DNA of 64,000 nt from Utricularia gibba (taxonomy: Eukaryota; Streptophyta; Magnoliopsida; Lamiales; Lentibulariaceae), in contig NEEC01000019.1 in assembly GCA_002189035.1 (NCBI GenBank), positions 992,001 through 1,056,000 of the forward strand, given 5' to 3'. The position numbers and the translations under genes are program-made. This document shows positions 1 through 11,599 of the stretch, one piece after another (the first letter of the stretch is position 1; every line of letters begins with the position of its first letter). Under the pieces are notes generated by a model that saw nothing but the letters and a program-made list of their open reading frames with translations, had not been told where the DNA came from and searched no databases.

Positions 1-3000
1 TTCACCAGGTAGGCATCTTCCAACAGAATGAGGATTTAACATTAAGTGCTTGTGAAATGCGGAAAACATGATTCAGTTGATAGAATAAGCATCCTGGTGT
101 TAATAGGTTGGCGGAGACTCTTCCCTATTGCCTAACGTTCTCAACAAAATTAATCACAGGCGATTAGAAAAGAGAGGTTTGATCACCAGAGAATAAGCTT
201 TTAACGGTAGGCCATTCCAGTAAAAAAGCCATGTATGCATAGTGTTCGTGTGATTGTTTTTAAGACCCAGATCTTACACTAGAGAAAAAAAAAATCACGT
301 GATAGACAAAGGTTTCCAATAGAATGACTGCATCAGGATCAAATGAAAAATTGCAGAAAACAAGCACTTTAAGGAATTTGATGGCAGAAAGTCAACAGGG
401 TTTAACCTTATTGATGTCTGTAAAAGCCTTTTAGCCATATCAAGTTCATCCATAGCTTTAGAGCTATCTGTCTTAATCAGCTCATTTATGATTTGCCGTT
501 TACCCTTGGCAATGAAAAACCTAGTTGCAGCATTCTGCAAAGAGTAATGGTGATGATTACAATATTCACCTGATATCACATAATCAAAGAATAGTAACAC
601 AAGAAAAAGTACACTGAACCTGAATATGCTGATTAGGAAGAAGGCCTTTACGAGCATCGAGGCATCTGCAGAACAGAAAAACTGTTCTTCCTTAAACAAT
701 AACTGGTTTTCTTCCTCAAAAGCACTTATTTTCTACCTCTCTAAGAGTTCTTCAGCTTCCTTGAATTTCCCTGACGCTTGAATAGCTAGTGCCAGTTGTT
801 CAGCTGCAATATTAGTATCCATTGATCTCCACCCCTATATTGTAAAGTAATATTAAAACAATTGAAATGTAGAGGTGGAAACCAACTATTCAGTGTATAT
901 TCAGCATCGATTCAGGTGTTGGGAAGATTTCTAAAATAAATTAAAAATGATGATAGAAAAGTAAACCTTTGACAATTCCAAAATATGGAGAACCTTCCTG
1001 AGCAAGATCTCAGCCTGAGTAAATTTTTTGGTCCTAATGTACATCTGCATCCAGTAGAGTCACATTACAAGCTATTTAGGCACATCTGCTGATAGTTGTT
1101 CTCAGCCCCCATCAAAAGACACCAACAAAAGAAACACTCACAACATTAGAACCTAAAATTAATCAAATTCATGATAGTTGATATAGATGTTATTTCCTTT
1201 CCACTGCTTCCATTTCCACGTGCAAGTTTCTCGTACTCCCTATAACGTTCCCTTCATCTAAATAAACCCTTTTTTGCTTGACATGTAAGGCCTCTTATAA
1301 GCTAAAGAATAAAAATTATTATAAATTGCAAAAGGATAAACCTGACTCAGATATCTCATTCTTTTGACACATAACATAATTTCTCCTTGTCCTGCATCCT
1401 ACACTTCAAAGAAACGGAGTCATGGTGAAGTTGATTGCTTGACATGTCTGGCAGGTTAGAACTCGAATGAGCAACTCAATTAGTTTGATCACTTGACTGA
1501 TTTTTAAAAACAATAAATTGATTTTAATATATTTCGAAGCACCTCAAGTATACGAATGGAATTGAGAAGTAGATCCTCAGCTTCCTCAACATGCCCTTGG
1601 AGATTCAAAACCTGTAAATTTTGGGTTAGGCAAGAGGAACAAGTAGCAATAAATGGCCTCAAAAAACAAGGACCAATTAGATATCCACTCGTGATAGATG
1701 TATAGAATTTATGCTAGTCAATCCTCTATTTCAGAATTATTGAGAAAAAAAAATCAAACTGTTGTATGGCACTGGGACCATGAGTAGGCCACAAATATGA
1801 ACCTACAAATTTTGGTACTTACACACCCCAAGCGGTAGAGAGTATCCGCATAGTCAGCGTGCCCTTCCCCCAATATACGGCGCTTTATCTAAGGAATCAA
1901 ATTTTACAGAAAATCACATTTCGTCTTCATAATCAATTAAAATAAAAGATCCCATATCTTGTTACAAAAGAAAGACTCACCTTCACAGCCTTCTGCAGAA
2001 CATTAATTGTGAAAAGAGATTTCATCAGCATGTGAGAGAACTAAATGATAAAACTCCAAAAAGATAGAGATCTTAGAAAAACAGTCAGTACAGAAGTGCA
2101 AGAATGACATCCATCGATCGGGGGGTGGCTATGGGACATGAACAATAAAAAATACCAAGGGAAAAACTTATACAAAGGAAACAGTGGAAACGCTTAGAGA
2201 ACATTGTGAACAGTTTACGTTGTAAAAATAACCTCAAAGCATTTACGTGCTTTCCCGAACTCCCTCCGTAAAAGATAAAACTGACCAAAGTTATCAATGG
2301 CTGCCCCAACTCTGGATACACAGATAAGACAGCATAAATCAGCTATGAGATTGTAACACTATATGAAAGAGAACGTGGAAAATAACCTTATATCATCTTC
2401 TCCAAAGTTTTCCTCAAGTATCTTTATTGCCTCAATATATAATGGTTCAGCAGCATCAAAGTCCTTTTTGACCCTTAAAAGCTCAGCCTGTAATCATGGG
2501 GTGGCCAACCATCGCTTAAATAAACAAAACAGTAAAAAACACAACCATTTTCAAAATAAGATTGCATAGATGCACTGTAAAAAATTCTTTAGCATTCAAT
2601 AGTAAAAGAAAAACAAAAACTTTGTTCTGAGGAAAAAGTAACTAACAGAATCCCACAAAGAGATTGCAATTCACCAAGGTTTACACAAGTCGTGTACTCA
2701 CTAAGATGCCAAGTTAAATAAGAAAAAAATACCAAGTTGTTGTATGCAGCAGCAACGTGAGGATCCCTTTCTCCAAAACCCTCCTTAGCTTCTTGCAGTG
2801 CAGACCTGAAAAACTTCTCAGCTTGCTCAGCATTTCCCTATATAAATATGAAACACTATGAAAAGTAAATCCAAGGAAATAACTTGCCTAGACCAACAGA
2901 AACAAATATCCAGATGAATTAAAAAGTAAAAACCCTTGCCCGCATAAAATAATCCCTTCCACTGTCGGTGAAAATTCTCCATTTGGACGTGTGTTCATTT

Positions 3001-3127
3001 GATATCACCGAACCATCGTCAACATAATGCAAGATGCCAGAATCAACAACATCGTCCTCTTTTCTGAAGCGTGGGTCAGTGGGAGTATCTTCAGCTAAGG
3101 AAGGCAATGAACACCCTCCAAGAATGA
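1..3127 (-). CDS. Kinesin-light-chain-related TPR protein, 3' end outside window
   Basis: Many short exons on the minus strand, read by splice consensus, encode tetratricopeptide repeats of the kinesin-light-chain type. Clear pieces are at about 2934-3127 (ends FTDSGRDYFMRAR), 2736-2838 (GNAEQAEKFFRSALQEAKEG), 2370-2490 (AELLRVKKDFDAAEPLYIEA), 2230-2318 (GQFYLLRREFGKARKCFE), 1830-1890 (ILGEGHADYADTLYRLG), 1540-1620 (GHVEEAEDLLLNSIRILE), 970-1030, 740-840 (LALAIQASGKFKEAEELLER) and 390-540. The helix-turn-helix spacing and the phrase 'ERDPHVAAAYNNL' are typical of the family. Such repeats form protein-binding scaffolds; plant members without other domains have no settled biochemical role. The first exon is not certain: the 2934-3127 exon follows an acceptor CAG, so at least one more coding exon lies upstream, perhaps near 3340-3560 where a hydrophobic stretch can be read. 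The stop codon lies beyond position 1 or in an exon I could not place. Confidence 0.8.
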
Positions 3128-3904
3128 CTGCAGAAAGCAGGATGTTGATAACTCAATGGCCTCGTATCATATTACAGGAAAAATGTAAACGCCTATCACG
3201 TGTTTATATGGTTAATCTGCTAGCCTCCCAAAACACACATACACTGTTAAAGTGAAGATTCCAAGTTCGAAAAATCTTGTCTAGAGCAAAATCGGGGAAT
3301 GTAGAGCAAATCCTAAAGCAATTTTACAGCAATTAATCACTTCAAAAACCAAAGGAAACGAATGTTGACTTCATTTGGACGTATACGAAATGGAACCAGG
3401 CTCAAGTAACAGAGAGCAATCATAGTTAACGATAAAACTGACGAACACCAACCAGCCTGTCCAGAGAGAAAACCCCATTGAATAATTTTCCACCGGTTGC
3501 TGCATCTATGACCTCCAAAATTGCTTTCACCGCAAAGAATCAATCTTTCTGGAAGAATATACACACAATCATACTCCGTGGTCAACAAAGATCATCCACT
3601 TATCAGAAACGAATGAAGATTTATCATGACCCCGAAACCTCAATTCTGAATATTGAGATCACAACTTATCACCTGTTTTATGCTGAAAATTGCAAATTTT
3701 GCTCATTCCCTGGCGCAGCCTACAGACAGCTTGTCTTAAAAACATAGTTCCCTCTGTTCAAATTTACACACAAACCACTCAAAATCTATTCCGAGACCCA
3801 GTACACGAATCAAAATTCCCCCACTGCCAATACAATATGCGCCAATGTTCTTGCATGAAATTCTGGATGCTTCAAGGGAATGAATAGGGCAAAATTCATT
3901 TCCA

Positions 3905-3977
3905 CTCCCTCAAGTTCAGTTAATCTGTTTTACGCTCCCTCAAGTTCAGTTAATCTGTTTTACGCTCCCTCAAGTTT
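3905..3977. repeat. Tandem repeat, 30-bp unit, about 2.4 copies
   Basis: The 30-base unit starting CTCCCTCAAGTTCAG is present at 3905-3934 and 3935-3964 without mismatch, and a partial third copy starts at 3965. It lies in the divergent spacer between the TPR gene and the EIN3-like gene, about 260 bases upstream of the EIL start. It may be a remnant of a dispersed element; I see no coding function. Confidence 0.85.
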
Positions 3978-4236
3978 CCTAAAATACAACATGGTACGGG
4001 CCTTTTTAATAAATAAAAAAAACCTGGATTGAAATCGTTATTTAATGGGGAACGTCAAATGTATATCTTCAACTCCCTTTCTCTCTCTCAGGTTCATAAA
4101 ACGTATTGTTCTGGAATTCCATCATTGCTGACAGGTTTCTTCTGAATTCAATTCAGTTTCGGTGGTGATTCACTCCTGGTAGAACATCTGAATTGCGTTC
4201 GGCCGGTGAGTGTTGAAGCCACCGTCTGATCGAACG

Positions 4237-6408
4237 ATGATGGAAGATTTAGAACCCAGTATCAGGTACGGTGTTGATACGAATACGTTTGATGAAGATC
4301 GTTTTTGTTGGCTTTGGAATTGTATATGCGTAGGCTTTTGTTGATTTCATTGTTATATGCGATCGAAAACAGTTTTTTTTTTTTTTTTTTTTTTTTTGTT
4401 GCGGTTCTGATTATGTGTATCAACTCCTGTTTGTTTCTGAAAGCAGTTTCTTTTTTTCGGAAACTGGTTTGATGGCAATGTTTTTGCAGTTCGGATGGTG
4501 AAGCTGATGAGATACGGGTGAAGAAGGGCTAGACGAAAAAGATGTAAGTGATGAGGAGATTGAGGCCGAGGAGTTGAAGAAAAGAATGTGGAAGGACCGC
4601 GTGAAGCTATGGAGGATCAAGGAAAGGAAAAAGCTTGCCCTTCAGGAAGCTTCAGAAAAGCAGAAGAGCAAGCCTACAGACCAGGCATCTCGAAAGAAGA
4701 TGGCACGAGCACAAGACGGTATTTTGAGATACATGTTGAAGCTAATGGAAGTTTGCAAGGCTCGAGGATTTGTGTACGGCATCATTCCGGACAAGGGTAA
4801 ACCTGTAGGGGGGCATCGGATAATCTTAGAGCTTGGTGGAAGGAGAAGGTGAAGTTCGACAAAAATGGACTTGCAGCTATAGCCAAATATGAAGCTGAAT
4901 GCCTTTTGAAAGAAGATGGAGAAGACAACAATGGACACTCACAGAATATACTCAAGGATTTACAGGATGCCACACTGGGATCACTTCTGTCTTCGTTGAT
5001 GCAACACTGTGATCCACCCCAGAGGAAATATCCACTGGAAAAGGGTATTCCACCACCTTGGTGGCCTACGGGCAACGAGGGATGGTGGACAAGGCTAGGT
5101 CTACCTGTGGGGCAGATTCCTCCTTACAAGAAGCCTCATGATCTGAAGAAGATGTGGAAAGTAGGAGTTCTAACTGCTGTAATTAAGCATATGTCACCAG
5201 ATATTGCGAAAATGAGAAGACTAGTCAGGCAGTCCAAGTGTTTGCAGGATAAGATGACCGCAAAGGAAACCTCTGTGTGGCTGACTGTTTTAAGCCGGGA
5301 AGAAGCCTTGATCCGGCAACCTAGCTATGAAAATGGTTCATCTGGAATCAGTGAAGCACCTCCGAAGTCTAGTGGACGTAAGAAGAAACCACCTGTTGAA
5401 AGTGGTAGTGATTATGAGGCTGAAGATGGTGGTTGTGGCTTGGGATCTGTATCACCTAAAAATGAAAGGAGAAATCAATCAGCGAATAGGAATCCTTGCG
5501 AGGAAGTGCCGTCGTCTGCTACAGAAAAGGGAAAAAAACATGGTGAGCGACAAAGGAAACGCAAACTTCCAAAATCAAATGCTACCCAAGCCACACCTGG
5601 TGCATCCCGGAAGAAACATGCACGTGGTGATAATGGTTCTGTTATGGATGAACATCAACATTCTTTAACAGGAGTCCCTGGGTACATGATGACCAGTCCG
5701 CTGAATGAAACCAATAAAATAGCATCAGCTATGCACGGCAGTGATCAGGAACATGCCAACTTGGAAGAATCTAATACTAATGTCCTCTCCCAGTTTCTAT
5801 CAACTAATGCCACCTCTGTTCCAAGCGAAGATCACTCCAACCGGCACCTCCCTTTTCCAGGCATTCATGGTTCTGAAACTGATCCTAACCCAATCCAAAT
5901 GCCTCAAGGTAATGTCTTGCATGGTCAGCTACGTAATCCCCATTCACAGGGAAACACTCAGAGTACTGTAATGGATCATGGTCTTCAAGGCAGCAGTTTA
6001 CACTACGAGCCTTTGCATGGAATTCCTCCATGGAAATGTGGCTTACAAGAGTCAGCAGTGCCACCAGGAACCCACAGTTCTATGTATTCACATGGATCAA
6101 GTAATCACCAGCTCGGTTCAAGTACTGAAGGTGTTTTAGCAGGGCTCTCAGCAGGAGTAGCTGAGTTTCCACATAGGCACGAGGACATTGCTACGCCAGG
6201 AAGCTTCCCTCATCATGCGAAGGATGCACTTCCAAAAGAGCCTGTGGAGAATCAGTTTCCATCCCCCTTCAAAACTTTGTCCCCTGAGTTTCCAGGGTTC
6301 GGTGCATTCGATCTTCCATTTGGTGGTGGCAGTTTATTAGGCCTCGATTTCGCTGTTGACGTCAGCCCTATCGATGTTGATTATTTGATGGAGTACTTTG
6401 CTTCGTAA
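4237..6408 (+). CDS. EIN3-like (EIL) transcription factor, reading frame broken twice
   Basis: Exon 1 (4237-4265) gives MMEDLEPSI, a GT-AG intron with a 25-T run follows, and exon 2 runs from 4490 to 6408. The conserved EIN3 DNA-binding region is obvious: [54 protein letters not shown], then [32 protein letters not shown] and [20 protein letters not shown]. The C-terminal half is poorly conserved, rich in Ser, Gly and His. EIN3/EIL proteins are nuclear regulators of ethylene or, for the EIL3/SLIM1 type, sulfur-deficiency responses; I cannot decide the subtype. Two one-base losses break the frame: near 4520-4528, before EGLDEKDV, and in a run of six G at 4808-4813, where seven would restore V-G-G-A-S. 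The last 519 codons (4849-6408) are open. No alternative splice acceptor repairs the first break. This is either an assembly error or a recent pseudogene. Confidence 0.88.
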
Positions 6409-6637
6409 GTAAAGGAAGCACTGCTAGCTTATGTGCTTCAGGTTCTGGCTGATGAGATTTGGTGTTCACCAGAACAAGCCATGTCCTTTAGGTGCTCATA
6501 TTTTTATACAATGCAGTTTATGTTGCATTGCTAAGGCAGTTTTTGCTCATTGGAGAAGATGGCCATTGCCTCTGTAATCTGTTTAGAACAGTTTTCCTCT
6601 GGACAGAGATGCATGCCTCACCATTTTTATGTACTTA

Positions 6638-8164
6638 TTATATCTGCGCTTGACTCCGGGTCGGACGCGGGGACGCGTCCTTCTTCTGCTTCCATGAGAA
6701 TGCAGCGGCGAAGAATTCCTGGACAGCATGAACTGATGATCCACTGTGAGTTTCCCCTTCTCTAATGGCGTTTGCTATAATTTGTTTTATCTCGATGGCT
6801 CTTCTTCTGATCTCTGCTCCGGTGTCTCCCATCACAAATTCAATCTTTTTCAGTATTTCCTCCGGTGGGATGTCGAAACTCGTCCCACGCGCCACCTCAA
6901 CGCAGACGCCGGCGAATTGCACGAGGAAGTGTGAGTTGTAAAACTGGTCGGCGCCCATCGGCCACCCGATCACCGGCACGCCGTGTTTCAGAGTTTCCAG
7001 CACCGAGTTCCAGCCGCAATGGCTGATGAACGCACCGATGGATTTGTGGCCTAGAATCTCTAACTGCGGCGCCCATTTGCTGACGATCAGCCCTCGTTCT
7101 TCGGATTTCGTCCGCTCTAGGAAATCCTCCGGCAGCCATTCCTCCGGCACGAAATCGGCGTTCATGTGAAACCCCAACGGCGGCCGCACCACCCAGATGA
7201 AATTCCGGCGGCTGGCGTCTAAGGCTTTGGCCAGCTTCACAATCTGTGAAGCCGGGATGGCGCTTTGCGATCCGAAGGAAATGTAAATCACTGAATTTTC
7301 CTCCTTTTTGTCGAGGAAATCGATGCATTTCTCCAGACTAATCGTCGTCCTTCTCCACGTTCTCGCTCGATCTTCCTGCGACAGCAGCAAGGGACCGATT
7401 GCGAAAACTGGGATTTTCAGTCGGCGTTGAAAATACTCAATTCCTTGGCCGTCAATTTCTTCAACTGTGTTCAGTAGAAGAGCACGGGAGTGCGACGCCG
7501 CCGCAAAATTCTGGCGCTGGAAATCCGCCATCGGGTCGTCATTGCCGCCGAGCAACATCCCCCGAGTGAGCTGCGTAGCATGAATTTTACCGGCCTCTGG
7601 AAAATCCGGTAGCAGGAACTCGACGCTGTCGGTGAATTTATGCGGCAAATTCAACCAAGTGGAGCAGTAGCACGCCATCCCAAATCCTCCTGTAGCGCTG
7701 AACACCGAATTGAAGATACCCAATTCGTCGGCGGTTTCCACCGCCCATCCTAAGAAGATATCGGCAACAATAAACAGCGGTTTCTGCCCACCGGAATTTT
7801 GAATAAGATCCGAGAGGAGTCTCTGGAAGGGAAGCTGCAGAGAAGTAGTGGCTTCAAGAAAGGAAACCATGAGATTGTAGGGAAGAAAGTCGGCGGTCTC
7901 GGTCCCCGGAGGCAGACCATGAGCAGCTGCGTCGAAAGGCAGGTCAAGGAAGCGGACGCCGGCGGAGGACGGCGGAAAGGATCTTTTCAGGGTCAAGATG
8001 TTGGCAGGGGTGTTGACGAAGACGGTGTGACAGCCCTTGGATTGGATGAGTTGGGATAAAGCGATGAATGGGATGAAGTGGCCCTCCGACATGAAAGGGA
8101 ATAGCACGGCGTAGTTCTTCGTCTCCGGCGACTTCCCCTGCCGTAAAAATGTGAGGAACTCCAT
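6638..8164 (-). CDS. Family 1 UDP-glycosyltransferase (UGT92-like), intronless
   Basis: A single 508-residue frame, the usual size for plant UGT1 enzymes, which transfer sugar from UDP-sugars to small acceptors in the cytosol. Visible features: N-terminal catalytic histidine in the motif FMSEGHF (His29), a likely partner aspartate in FIVADIFLGW (Asp135), and the 44-residue PSPG box from Trp364 (WAPQLEILGHKSIGAF) to Gln407 (WPMGADQ), containing HCGWNSVLE. A final Gln in the PSPG box usually goes with UDP-glucose use. The start at 8164 gives MEFLTFLRQGKSPETKNYAV directly before the first beta strand. The acceptor cannot be told from sequence; the UGT92A assignment rests on general resemblance. 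It is convergent with the EIL gene, 230 bases apart. The coding region is visibly richer in G and C than its surroundings. Confidence 0.93.
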   Translation of the reverse strand: MEFLTFLRQGKSPETKNYAVLFPFMSEGHFIPFIALSQLIQSKGCHTVFVNTPANILTLKRSFPPSSAGVRFLDLPFDAAAHGLPPGTETADFLPYNLMVSFLEATTSLQLPFQRLLSDLIQNSGGQKPLFIVADIFLGWAVETADELGIFNSVFSATGGFGMACYCSTWLNLPHKFTDSVEFLLPDFPEAGKIHATQLTRGMLLGGNDDPMADFQRQNFAAASHSRALLLNTVEEIDGQGIEYFQRRLKIPVFAIGPLLLSQEDRARTWRRTTISLEKCIDFLDKKEENSVIYISFGSQSAIPASQIVKLAKALDASRRNFIWVVRPPLGFHMNADFVPEEWLPEDFLERTKSEERGLIVSKWAPQLEILGHKSIGAFISHCGWNSVLETLKHGVPVIGWPMGADQFYNSHFLVQFAGVCVEVARGTSFDIPPEEILKKIEFVMGDTGAEIRRRAIEIKQIIANAIREGETHSGSSVHAVQEFFAAAFSWKQKKDASPRPTRSQAQI

Positions 8165-8610
8165 CGGTAACAGCGCCGCCCGATCTGATCACACGGGAAG
8201 AATAATTGTAAATAGAATTCCCCAGAACATCGATGGGGACACCCACACCATTTTATCTAATAATAAAAAAAAACTTATTTAAAATAATAGATATACATAT
8301 TAATTCTTTTAGAGAAAAAATTATATCATTTTAATACATAATGGATCCAATTTCCAACGGTGTCAAAAATTACACGTATTTCATAATTTGGAAAAAAAAT
8401 CCATTTATTTAGCTAATTTCATCTGTGGTGGTCCCTACCAAAAAAAAAAAAAAAAAAACAAGAAGACACTTGATTAAACACGAGTTTTTCTCGTTTTGTT
8501 TTTTTAAACACAGAACCTTGCACTTGAAGTGGTTCATGAAGCACAGGTCCCGGAAATACAAGAATCTTCAACGGGAGGAAGGACACATCCTTTAGGTGCG
8601 GTTCCAGGGG
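8165..8610. other. Intergenic: UGT promoter side and CPI1 3' side
   Basis: AT-rich spacer with a poly-A run at about 8440-8459. It should contain the UGT upstream region and the 3' untranslated region of the sterol isomerase gene. No additional gene seen. Confidence 0.7.
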
Positions 8611-10226
8611 CTAGAGACCGGTACCGAACCACACGAGCCCCGGTTCACGGCGTCGTCCGGCAACCGGCACGACAGGGCCAAGAAAGATGCGCCAAAGGTC
8701 GAGTATGATGGTAACCAGCATGGCTGCACCTAAAGCATCGATGGCCACTCTTGGCAAGTCCCATTTTATGCCAGGCTTCTCATCGATTCTGCTTGTTTTG
8801 CATCATGCAAAGTGGTGTCAAAGCCATGATCAGCTAATGGAAGATAATGGGAAGTAAATATAGGCAACCCATGTTAAGCACAGCAAGAAGGGAGCTGGAT
8901 TCTGAGATCCTGCCCTGTCTGTGAGAGGTGAAAAAGGGGGTACCTTAGGAACATGGGGAAGCTGACGAAGAAGTAGATTGCATAGAACAAGGAGCCGACT
9001 TTGTACATTGCTTCTCTGTCCACAAAGTCGTAGTAAGGGAACTGTGGATAACACAAGAATAAGCTCAGTCAAAAAGGGAGTGGTTCAGCTTCAGAGCACT
9101 TGCAATGGTAGCTTAATGAAGAACAAATTACATTAGAAATAGCCAAGGTCTCCATGTATGCCACGAGATATGAAAGGGCAAGAACCCAAGCAGCTTTGAA
9201 AAGCCACTGGAGTTTCTTTGGCACATCAACTAGTAAATGCTCGAGCCTACGCAGTGTGATATTTGATACAACATGGTAAAATAGGAAGCACACATGCGTC
9301 AAGAGAAAAGTAGTGTGTGGAACCTGAACAGAAGCAACATGATCAGAATTGTTTGTAAATGATGAATGAATCTGTAAAAGTAGAGGTTGTTCAAGATGAA
9401 GGTCTAACATCATTCATCTTCCATGATGGGAATGCATAAGCCGCGCCAAGGACAGTGAAGAAATAATGGGTCCAGAAGTAGTTCCCAACATAGCTGAAGA
9501 GCACGATCCACACATTTGCCTGAAAGGGCAAGCCAAAGACTCACTAATACCAGTATGTTGAAAATATCATGAATATATATCATCCAATTTGAAAGAAACA
9601 GAGCATACTTTCACCCAGTATCGGTCCTTCAAGTCCAACTTCTTGTCTGCCTGAAAAAGATTCATAGGAATCAAATGTTGTTGAAGTTTGTATCACTCGG
9701 TTCTTTCCCATGTACCATTTACCATGGCAGTATCCTAAAATGCTTACCTTACCAACAAGAACAAGAGGTGCAAGGAAAGCGGGAAGCGCAGAAACAAGGC
9801 CCAGTATTAAATACTCCAACTCCGTGAATTTCTGAAAATGAACCCTTGAAAAAACAAGTCACCAACTTCCAAACACTAAACATTCAAAAACTGAATCAAC
9901 AGTGGATCCAGCCCCTTTCAGTCCTAAAAATCGAAACATGAGTCCTCACAGAGCAAAAGGATTACAAAATACCTCATAAAGTTTGAATGGAACAACAATG
10001 CCAAGGCTAAGTGTCAGCCAGAAAGGCGTGTACAGAAGAAAAAACACTTCACCCCATCTCTTGCTAGGGTTCTCTGCAAACCAAAGACTCGGAATCGCGG
10101 CACCCACTTCAGCTTCTGAAAATTCAAAATCATCTCAAACGCTGATGCAACCAACCGTATTACATACTCCGGTAATTTTCTTTTCCAACAGCAAATGAGT
10201 CGTTGTCTGATAATCTTACCGGCCAT
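8611..10226 (-). CDS. CPI1: Cycloeucalenol cycloisomerase (cyclopropyl sterol isomerase)
   Basis: Opens the cyclopropane ring of cycloeucalenol to give obtusifoliol in plant sterol synthesis, in the ER membrane. Eight exons were read on the minus strand: 10220-10226 (ATGGCCG), 9973-10115 (IPSLWFAENPSKRWGEVFFL), 9748-9831, about 9606-9650 (ADKKLDLKDRYWVK), about 9409-9520 (VGNYFWTHYFF), about 9134-9326 (VPHTTFLLTHVCFLFYH), about 8945-9040 (FPYYDFVDREAMYKVGSLFY) and 8611-8791 (ending WRIFLGPVVPVAGRRREPGL...). The order and sequence follow the Arabidopsis CPI1 family closely, including the repeated hydrophobic segments. The first coding exon is only seven bases. The last exon ends in frame at TAG (8611-8613). 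The frame is intact across all junctions. Confidence 0.95.
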
Positions 10227-10868
10227 TCCTGAATCGTGGTGGCGGTCAAAAGAGCACCACCACACGGAAAAAGAATTCACTAAAATACACAGATTTCCAC
10301 AGCTGGGACGGGACGGCACAGCGCCACTTTGCAACTACACCTCTCTCTTTCCCATTCAACATTTTTTTTTAAAAAAAATACAAAAATCATTGTACGGTAA
10401 AGAATTTATTCTCAGTTTGCAGAGCCGAGGCTCAGACAAAAAAAAAGAATATGAAAATGTAATATTATTTTTGCCTAATAATTAAATAATAGACGTGGCA
10501 CTCTGTCGTTCCAAGTAGCCAACACATGAGCCTCATGATCGATTGCCTTAAAATATTTACACGTCAATTATAATATTTTTTATTCAATCTAATAAAGAAA
10601 ATCAATTTAAAAATATAAGTAAAATGAAAATGGAGCAATCGGTTTTGCTTTTGTGATTATTTGGTAAGAGTACTTATGCGATATTATTTATATTTATTGG
10701 TTACTTGTTTTATTTGTTCTCCCATTTGATAACCGCCTCAGAGGGCACGCCCAATGTCCGAATCGTAAAGAAACCCCTTCGGATTCGCTTACCGTCTGCG
10801 TTTTCGGCCTTTTTTATCTCGACGTCGTTGAAGAAATCAAATCCGAGTACCAGATCGGAATCACGCGG
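10227..10868. promoter_or_regulatory. Divergent intergenic promoter region, CPI1 / AN1 protein
   Basis: About 640 bases separate two genes transcribed away from each other, so both promoters must lie here. The middle (10340-10700) is AT-rich with poly-T and poly-A stretches. I could not assign a TATA box or binding site with confidence. Confidence 0.5.
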
Positions 10869-11303
10869 ATGGCTCAGAAGCGAGAAAAGGAGGGGACGGA
10901 GCTCAAGGTTCCGGAGACCGTAGCTATGTGCACGCCGCTGCCTCCGATTTCAGCGCCGCCGTCTCAATCGCCCATCGTTAGGCCGCAGGAGACATCAGAT
11001 CCGGAGGTACCCGTCGCTCCTCCAGCAAGAACGGCCTCTGCTTCTTTACCCGGGGAACCAGATCTGGAGCTCCAGCCGCGATCGGGTACAAAAAGACCGA
11101 GGGAGGTGAATCGATGTTCCGGATCGGGTTGCCGGAAGCGGATCGGGCTTATGGGATTCAGGTGCCGGTGCGGAGACGTGTTCTGTTCCGAACATCGGTA
11201 CTCGGATCGCCACGACTGCAGCTACGATTACAAGGCTGCGGGGCGTGAGGCGATCGCTCGGGAGAATCCGGTGGTCAGAGCGGCGAAGCTCTCTAAGGTT
11301 TGA
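10869..11303 (+). CDS. AN1-type zinc-finger stress-associated protein, no A20 domain
   Basis: An intronless 144-residue protein. The first 80 residues are low-complexity, rich in Pro, Ser and Glu; residues 81-122 form an AN1 zinc finger, and the tail [15 protein letters not shown] is the signature C-terminus of plant stress-associated proteins (SAPs). Ligands visible: Cys83, Cys88, Cys99, Cys101, Cys106, His109, His115 and Cys117. SAPs are cytosolic or nuclear, often stress-induced, and some have ubiquitin-related activity. Two oddities: there is no A20 finger upstream, although most plant SAPs of this class have one, and the first cysteine pair reads C-SGSG-C (four residues between) instead of the usual two, as if SG had been duplicated. 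The start at 10869 is the first ATG in frame. The open frame shows no break. Confidence 0.9.
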   Translation: MAQKREKEGTELKVPETVAMCTPLPPISAPPSQSPIVRPQETSDPEVPVAPPARTASASLPGEPDLELQPRSGTKRPREVNRCSGSGCRKRIGLMGFRCRCGDVFCSEHRYSDRHDCSYDYKAAGREAIARENPVVRAAKLSKV

Positions 11304-11599
11304 CGTGAAAAGAAAGCGATCTTCATCGGTGGAGGTTGAGGAGGGCGTTGGATTGGCTTGTTGCAAATCTGGATAGAACCTCATGGGTGTTACGTCATTT
11401 CCAAAGCATAATTTCACGTTGATTTAATGATGAATCTTCTCGTCTTCTGCTCTATTGAGAAACAGTTCGCAACAAATCGAATCAAAAGCTGCGATCGGAA
11501 TGTTTCCACAACGAACGCGTCAATTTCACTCATCCACGCCCAAAAAAGAGGTCAAAGCTCCCCCCCTGCGTCAAGTGGCAGCTCATAGTTTCGTCTAAT
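11304..11599. other. Intergenic between AN1 protein and CWC22 relic
   Basis: Short convergent spacer holding the 3' untranslated regions; no gene or repeat seen. Confidence 0.6.
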
